From Betaproteobacteria bacterium (GTDB lineage Bacteria > Pseudomonadota > Gammaproteobacteria > Burkholderiales > SG8-41): a stretch of DNA of 11,761 nt. How positions within the stretch are numbered: position 1 is the stretch's first letter; each line of letters begins with the position of its first letter. Of the stretch, positions 6,744 through 11,761 are shown in pieces. Position numbers and translations under genes: made by a program. The notes under the pieces were generated by a model. It did no database searches, had not been told where the DNA came from, and saw only the letters and a list, made by a program, of their open reading frames with translations. Location: NCBI GenBank assembly GCA_021300125.1, contig JAJTHX010000192.1:1-11761 (forward strand), in the 5' to 3' direction.

Positions 6744-6758
6744 TTTGCCTCCGGCAAA
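6744..6758. repeat. Short inverted repeat before uvrA
   Basis: TTTGCC and GGCAAA are separated by TCC, giving a 6-bp stem with a 3-base loop. It has no trailing T run on either strand. It lies about 25 bases upstream of the candidate -10 box of uvrA. Whether it has a function is unknown. Confidence 0.4.
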
Positions 6759-6782
6759 TCGGGGCGCGCAGAACAAAGCCAT

Positions 6783-6788
6783 TACAAT
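6783..6788 (+). promoter_or_regulatory. Candidate -10 box for uvrA
   Basis: TACAAT matches the sigma70 -10 consensus at 5 of 6 positions and would give a 5' leader of roughly 60 bases before the ATG at 6858. The bases 16-18 upstream are GC-rich and do not resemble TTGACA, so support is weak. Confidence 0.3.
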
Positions 6789-6857
6789 CGAATCATCCCG
6801 AGCGGCGACCATCTGCGCCGGGCACCATCAACCCCGCGTCATCCACCCTTCGCCGCC

Positions 6858-9800
6858 ATGGACAGTTCGCAGCACGGCCGCGACCGCATCGTCATCCGCG
6901 GCGCCCGCCAGAACAACCTGAAAAACCTGTCGCTGGACATCCCGCTGAACGAACTGGTGGTGGTCACCGGCGTGTCGGGCAGCGGCAAATCGTCCCTGGT
7001 ATTCGACACGCTGTATGCGGAAGGCCAGCGCCGCTACGTCGAGACCTTCTCCCCTTATGCGCGGCAGTTCCTCGACCGCCAGGACCGTCCGCAGGTCGAT
7101 GCCATTGAAGGCATCCCGCCAGCCATCGCCATTGATCAGGTCAATCCGGTGCGCACCTCACGCTCCACCGTGGGCACCATGACCGAGCTCAACGACCACC
7201 TGAAGCTGCTGTTCGCGCGTGCCGCATATCTGTACTGCCGCGGCTGCGGCGCCAGGGTGCAGCGCGACACGCCGCAGAGCATCTTCGCTTCGCTCCAGGC
7301 ACGCGCGCCGCAGGCCGGCGACCCGCGGCTGGCGATCGCCTTCCCGGTGGCGGTACCGGCAAATTTCAAGCTGGAGGAAGTGAAGTCACTGCTCGCGGCC
7401 CAGGGTTACACCCGATTCCTGCGCGAAGACGCGACGGGCTTCGAGGTGGTGCAGGACCGCCTGCGCCTGGGCGGTGCCGAGCGCGCACGGGTGATGGACG
7501 CGCTGGAGGCCGCATTGAAAGTGGGCCAGGGCCGCGTCAACGTGCATCTGCTCTCGGACGCCGACTCGAACCTCGGCAGCGGCACCGTATGGCGCTACTC
7601 CGCCGATCTGCACTGTGCCGAATGCGACATCCATTACGTCGAGCCCAATCCCAGCCTGTTTTCCTTCAATTCGCCGATGGGCGCCTGCGAAACCTGCCGC
7701 GGCTTCGGCCGCGTGATCGGGCTCGACTACGGGCTGGTGGTGCCGGACGAATCGAAATCCCTGCGCGACGGCGCGGTGAAGCCCTGGCAAACACCGTCGA
7801 ACAAGGAATGCCAGGACGACCTGATGAAATACGCGCGGCTGCGTGGCATTCCGGTCGACAAACCCTGGCGCGAGCTGACGGCCAGGGAAAAAAGCTGGGT
7901 GCTCGACGGCGAGCCGGAATGGGAAAGCTGGCACAAGTCCTGGCCCGGCACCTGGTACGGCGTCGGCCGCTTTTTCAAGTGGCTGGAGACCAAGGCCTAC
8001 AAGATGCACGTGCGCGTGCTGCTGTCCAAATACCGCGCCTATACCAGATGCACGGCCTGCGAAGGTGCGCGGCTGAAGCCCGAGGCGCTGCTATGGCGGG
8101 TCGGATCGAAAGCCAATGCCGACGCGACTCTGGGTGAACGCCCGCGCTTCAGGCCTAAAGCCGCGCAATGCAGTGACGCGAAGCTCGCCGCACTGCCGGG
8201 CCTCACCGTACACGACGTGATGCTGCTGCCGCTGGAACGCACGAAAGCGATGTTCGACGCGCTGGAACTGCCGGCGCCACTGGACGAGGCTACCGACATG
8301 CTGGTCGGCGAGATCCGTGCCCGCCTCGATTATCTGAACCGGGTGGGTCTCGGTTATCTCACCCTCGATCGCCAGTCGCGCACGCTGTCCGGCGGTGAGG
8401 TGCAACGGATCAACCTCACCACCGCACTGGGCACTTCGCTGGTCAACACGCTGTTCGTGCTCGACGAGCCCTCGATCGGCCTGCATCCGCGCGACATGGG
8501 ACGCGTGATCGGTGTCATGCACAGGCTGCGTGATGCCGGCAACTCGCTGGTGGTGGTGGAGCATGACCCGCAGGTGATGCTCGCCGCCGACCGCCTGCTC
8601 GACATCGGCCCCGGCCCAGGCTCCAGGGGCGGCGAGATCGTCGCCTTCGACACGCCGGCCGGGCTGATGCGCTCGCGCAACTCGGTCACCGGCCGTTATC
8701 TTGCCGGCGAACTGCGCGCCGACGACGTGCAGGCCGCAAAACCGCTGAATGACAAGCATCCCTGCCTGCGCCTGCGCGGCGCATCCGAGCACAACCTCAA
8801 GGGGATCGATGTCGATTTCCCGCTGCAGCGCCTGGTCTGCGTCACCGGCGTGTCGGGGTCGGGCAAGTCGACGCTGGTGCAGGACGTGCTGTATGCCGCG
8901 CTACGCAAGCAACTGGGCCTGCCGACCGAAGCGCCGGGCAAACATGACCACCTCTACGGCGCCGACCAAGTCGGCGACGTGGTAATGGTGGACCAGTCCT
9001 CGATCGGGCGCACCACCCGCTCCAACCCGGCGAGTTACGTCGGCGCCTTTGACAGCGTGCGTTCGCGCTTTGCCGCAACCCCGCTGGCGCAGTCGCGCGG
9101 CTACACCCACGGCACCTTCAGCTTCAACTCCGGCACCGGACGCTGCCCGACCTGCAGCGGCAACGGCTTCGAGCATGTCGAGATGCAGTTCCTGTCTGAC
9201 GTCTATCTGCGCTGCCCGGACTGCGACGGCCGGCGCTACCGCGACGAGGTGCTGGAGATCACCCTCGACGGCCGCTCGATCGCCGACGTGCTCGGCATGA
9301 CCGTGGCCGATGCGCTGTCGTTCTTCAACCATGCACCGGACATCAGTCGCGCGCTGCAGCCGCTGGTGGATGTCGGCCTCGATTACCTGAAGCTGGGCCA
9401 GCCGGTGCCGACACTGTCCGGCGGGGAGGCGCAACGACTGAAACTCGCCGGTTTCCTCGCCGAAGCCGCCGACAGCGGCCGCAACCGGCTGGCGGTGAAG
9501 CGCCAGCTGTTCCTGTTCGACGAGCCAACCACCGGCCTGCACTTCGATGACGTGCGCAAGCTGCTCGGCGCCTTCCGCAAGCTGCTGATCGCCGGCCATT
9601 CATTGATCGTGATTGAGCACAACCTCGACGTGATCCGCGCGTCGGACTGGATCATCGACCTCGGCCCCGAGGGGGGTGATGCCGGCGGCATGGTGGTCTG
9701 CACCGGTACGCCGGATGCGGTCGCGGCAGACGAGGCATCACATACCGGCAGGGCGCTGCGCGAATACGCCGCGGCGCTGGGTGCGCCGGTCCCCCCGCCG

Positions 9801-11761
9801 CTGGCGATGCAAAAGCCCGCGCCCGGCTACGGCGGCAGCATCAGCGTCAGCCACGCCCGCGAGCACAACCTGAGGAACATCAGCGTCGACATCCCGCGCG
9901 GCAAGTTCACCGTGGTCACCGGCGTATCCGGATCGGGCAAATCGACTCTGGCCTTCGACATCGTGTTCGCCGAGGGCCAGCGCCGCTACCTCGAATCGCT
10001 GAATGCCTACTCCCGCCAGTTCGTGCAGTCGGCGGCGCGGCCCGAGGTCGATGCGATTTACGGCATTCCGCCGACGGTGGCGATCGAGCAGCGCACCAGC
10101 CGCGGCGGCCGCCGCAGCACCGTGGCGACACTCACCGAGATTTACCATTTTCTGCGCCTGCTCTATGTCAAGCTCGGCACCCAGTATTGCCCCGACTGCA
10201 ATGTGCCGATCGAGCCGCAAAGCCTCGAGCAGATCGCCGCGAAGATCCTCAAGGACAACCGCGGTGACCGAATCGGCCTGCTGGCACCGCTGGTGGTCAA
10301 CCGCAAGGGTTATTACACCGACCTTGCGAAATGGGCCGCCGGCAAGGGTTACACCCATCTGCGCGTGGACGGCGAATTCATCCCGACCTCGCCGTGGCCG
10401 CGGCTGGCGCGGTTCCAGGAACACACGATCGAGCTGCCGGTGGCCGATGTCAGGGTCAAACCCGACAATGAGGCTGCGCTGCGCACCGGCCTCGCCGCAG
10501 CGCTGGAACACGGCAAGGGTGTGGTGCAGGTGCTCGGTGGCCTCGACACGCTGGTCGAGGCGATGGCGAAAAAGAATCAGCGGCTGATCCGCTTCACGGA
10601 AACCACGTACTCGGTCAAGCGCGCCTGCCCCTGCTGCAACAAGAGTTTCCCCGAGCTCGATCCGCGTCTGTTTTCCTACAACTCGAAGCACGGCTGGTGC
10701 GCGACCTGTTTCGGCACCGGCCTGTCGCTGGAAAAAGTGGACTGGGACGAGGAGCGCGAGAAGACCGGCACCGAGGAGCATGTGCTCGACTCCTGGCTGA
10801 ACTGGCTGGAAATCAATGAGCCCTGCCCCGACTGCGATGGCAAGCGCCTGAACCCGACCGCGCTGGCAGTGAAATACCGCAAGCGTTCGATTGCCGAACT
10901 CGCGGCGCTGCCGGTGGCAAAGCTGGCGAAGGAGTTCACCGATGTATCGTTCAGCGGCCGCGAGGCGGCGATCGCGCGCGACATCGTCGCCGAAATCCGC
11001 AGCCGCCTGCGCTTCCTCGATGAGGTCGGCCTCGGCTACCTCGCGCTCGACCGCGCGGCACCGACGCTGTCCGGCGGTGAGGCACAGCGTATCCGCCTCG
11101 CGGCGCAGCTCGGCTCCAACCTGCGCGGTGTCGCCTACATTCTCGACGAGCCGACCATCGGCCTGCATCCGCGCGACAACCGCATCCTGCTCGATACGCT
11201 GGCACGGCTGCAGACCCGGGGCAACACACTGATCGTGGTTGAACACGATGAAGACACCATCCGCCGCGCCGACCATGTGATCGACCTCGGTCCCGGCGCG
11301 GGACGGCTGGGTGGTGCGGTGGTGGCTACCGGCACCGCTGAAGAACTGCAGCGCAACCCGCAGTCGGTGACCGGCCGCTCGCTGGCCGAGCCCCTGTGCC
11401 ATCCACTGCAGCCGCCGCGCGCGGTGGCTGCGAAAACTCCGTCACTGATGATTCATGGCGCGAGCCTGCACAACCTGCGGCGCGTGAACGCGCGCGTGCC
11501 GCTGGGCCGGCTGACCGTGATCACCGGCGTCTCCGGTTCCGGCAAATCCACGCTGGCGCGCGACGTCCTTCACGCCAATCTTCAGCGCCTGGTCGGCACC
11601 AAAGAAAAATTATCAATAAAAACAATGGGTTGTGAAACCCTGTCGGGCTGGCAGCAGGTGGGGCGCGTGCTCGAGGTCGACCAGACGCCGATCGGCAAGA
11701 CGCCGCGCTCCTGTCCCGCAACCTATGTCGGATTCTGGGACGCCATCCGCCGCCTCTATGC
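6858..11761 (+). CDS. uvrA: Tandem (double) UvrA excinuclease ABC subunit A, 3' truncated
   Basis: An open frame of 1634 codons runs off the window and encodes two UvrA-like halves in one chain. UvrA recognises bulky DNA lesions and loads UvrB in nucleotide excision repair. Half 1 (about 10-970) has Walker A 38-45 and 664-671, LSGGE signatures at 510 and 853, Walker B Asp-Glu 536/537 and 888/889, and switch His569 and His921. Its zinc Cys sets are 253/256/277/280 and 763/766/786/789; the spacings equal those of E. coli UvrA. Half 2 begins near 995: Walker A 1022-1029 and 1557-1564, signature 1404, Walker B 1430/1431, His1463, Cys 1257/1260/1281/1284. Its last ATPase site is cut by the window end. 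From half 1 proportions I estimate about 235 residues are missing, for a total near 1870. Both halves keep a UvrB-binding-sized segment (C130-C253 and C1114-C1257), but half 2 lacks most of the insertion domain. The ATG has no Shine-Dalgarno. Confidence 0.95.
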   Translation, partial: MDSSQHGRDRIVIRGARQNNLKNLSLDIPLNELVVVTGVSGSGKSSLVFDTLYAEGQRRYVETFSPYARQFLDRQDRPQVDAIEGIPPAIAIDQVNPVRTSRSTVGTMTELNDHLKLLFARAAYLYCRGCGARVQRDTPQSIFASLQARAPQAGDPRLAIAFPVAVPANFKLEEVKSLLAAQGYTRFLREDATGFEVVQDRLRLGGAERARVMDALEAALKVGQGRVNVHLLSDADSNLGSGTVWRYSADLHCAECDIHYVEPNPSLFSFNSPMGACETCRGFGRVIGLDYGLVVPDESKSLRDGAVKPWQTPSNKECQDDLMKYARLRGIPVDKPWRELTAREKSWVLDGEPEWESWHKSWPGTWYGVGRFFKWLETKAYKMHVRVLLSKYRAYTRCTACEGARLKPEALLWRVGSKANADATLGERPRFRPKAAQCSDAKLAALPGLTVHDVMLLPLERTKAMFDALELPAPLDEATDMLVGEIRARLDYLNRVGLGYLTLDRQSRTLSGGEVQRINLTTALGTSLVNTLFVLDEPSIGLHPRDMGRVIGVMHRLRDAGNSLVVVEHDPQVMLAADRLLDIGPGPGSRGGEIVAFDTPAGLMRSRNSVTGRYLAGELRADDVQAAKPLNDKHPCLRLRGASEHNLKGIDVDFPLQRLVCVTGVSGSGKSTLVQDVLYAALRKQLGLPTEAPGKHDHLYGADQVGDVVMVDQSSIGRTTRSNPASYVGAFDSVRSRFAATPLAQSRGYTHGTFSFNSGTGRCPTCSGNGFEHVEMQFLSDVYLRCPDCDGRRYRDEVLEITLDGRSIADVLGMTVADALSFFNHAPDISRALQPLVDVGLDYLKLGQPVPTLSGGEAQRLKLAGFLAEAADSGRNRLAVKRQLFLFDEPTTGLHFDDVRKLLGAFRKLLIAGHSLIVIEHNLDVIRASDWIIDLGPEGGDAGGMVVCTGTPDAVAADEASHTGRALREYAAALGAPVPPPLAMQKPAPGYGGSISVSHAREHNLRNISVDIPRGKFTVVTGVSGSGKSTLAFDIVFAEGQRRYLESLNAYSRQFVQSAARPEVDAIYGIPPTVAIEQRTSRGGRRSTVATLTEIYHFLRLLYVKLGTQYCPDCNVPIEPQSLEQIAAKILKDNRGDRIGLLAPLVVNRKGYYTDLAKWAAGKGYTHLRVDGEFIPTSPWPRLARFQEHTIELPVADVRVKPDNEAALRTGLAAALEHGKGVVQVLGGLDTLVEAMAKKNQRLIRFTETTYSVKRACPCCNKSFPELDPRLFSYNSKHGWCATCFGTGLSLEKVDWDEEREKTGTEEHVLDSWLNWLEINEPCPDCDGKRLNPTALAVKYRKRSIAELAALPVAKLAKEFTDVSFSGREAAIARDIVAEIRSRLRFLDEVGLGYLALDRAAPTLSGGEAQRIRLAAQLGSNLRGVAYILDEPTIGLHPRDNRILLDTLARLQTRGNTLIVVEHDEDTIRRADHVIDLGPGAGRLGGAVVATGTAEELQRNPQSVTGRSLAEPLCHPLQPPRAVAAKTPSLMIHGASLHNLRRVNARVPLGRLTVITGVSGSGKSTLARDVLHANLQRLVGTKEKLSIKTMGCETLSGWQQVGRVLEVDQTPIGKTPRSCPATYVGFWDAIRRLY
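11600..11638 (+). other. AT-rich patch with atypical codons inside uvrA
   Basis: This stretch lies about 20 codons after the fourth Walker A motif and encodes residues around TKEKLSIKTMGCET with codons such as TTA, ATA and AAA that are rare in the rest of the gene. It keeps the frame. It falls where UvrA proteins vary, between Walker A and the DQTPIGKTPRS block. It shares a 14-base run with the AT-rich gap at 1779-1792 (opposite strand). Confidence 0.6.

Larger units (their letters stand above)
6616..6857 (+). other. Intergenic region upstream of uvrA
   Basis: About 240 bases without a confident gene. It contains a 31-codon open frame (6625-6720, ATG to TAA) that is in the same frame as the preceding gene, a perfect 16-bp palindrome (6688-6703), a short inverted repeat (6744-6758) and a -10-like TACAAT (6783-6788). 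By eye no SOS operator of the CTGT-N8-ACAG type is present, although uvrA is LexA-regulated in E. coli. Confidence 0.5.

Noticed and set aside
6744..6758. A Rho-independent terminator between the small gene and uvrA
   Set aside because: The inverted repeat has only a 6-bp stem and is not followed by a T run on either strand.
6616..6857. An SOS (LexA) box upstream of uvrA
   Set aside because: I searched by eye for CTGT-N8-ACAG and close CTG-N10-CAG matches and found none.
9738..11402. A 554-codon open frame on the minus strand opposite uvrA
   Set aside because: It lies entirely opposite the clear UvrA coding frame. Its His/Gln/Arg/Ala-rich composition is typical of an antisense shadow in GC-rich DNA, and it shows no recognisable motifs.

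Overview
The window looks like chromosomal DNA from a GC-rich betaproteobacterium, most likely Burkholderiales. By eye it is roughly two-thirds G+C with strong third-position GC bias. It carries two Bug/TctC-type solute-binding proteins, a family hugely expanded in that order, beside a small catabolic gene set. It also carries a tandem UvrA of a type I recall from beta- and gammaproteobacteria. This assignment is inference; no rRNA or other phylogenetic marker is present.

Left part (1-6097): a 5'-truncated Bug protein on the + strand (2-583) converges on a five-gene minus-strand cluster. In transcription order the cluster encodes a zinc-dependent MDR alcohol dehydrogenase (6097-5063), a Bug-family periplasmic binding protein (4956-3994), an MmgE/PrpD-family protein (3997-2597, GTG start overlapping the Bug stop by 4 bases), an alpha/beta-hydrolase-fold protein (2592-1792, 4 nt after the MmgE/PrpD gene) and an enolase-superfamily (mandelate racemase/muconate lactonizing type) protein (1705-608). 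Together they suggest capture and breakdown of a small, probably oxygenated organic acid. The substrate cannot be read from the sequence. Two of the enzymes lack expected catalytic residues: the hydrolase has Lys in place of the nucleophilic Ser, and the enolase-family protein has KxH instead of KxK and Ser at the usual Asp/Lys position.

Middle part (6098-6857): a divergent gap leads to a short membrane-anchored protein of unknown function (6163-6615), preceded by a -10-like hexamer placed so that its mRNA may be leaderless. About 240 bases without a confident gene follow. They hold an in-frame open continuation, a 16-bp perfect palindrome and a small inverted repeat.

Right part (6858-11761): one uninterrupted reading frame of 1634 codons that runs off the window. 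It encodes two UvrA-like halves joined head to tail. Four Walker A motifs are visible, with three of the four expected signature and Walker B motifs inside the window. The second half has lost most of the segment matching the DNA-contacting insertion domain, so the two halves are asymmetric. No mobile element, CRISPR array, tRNA or rRNA was found.
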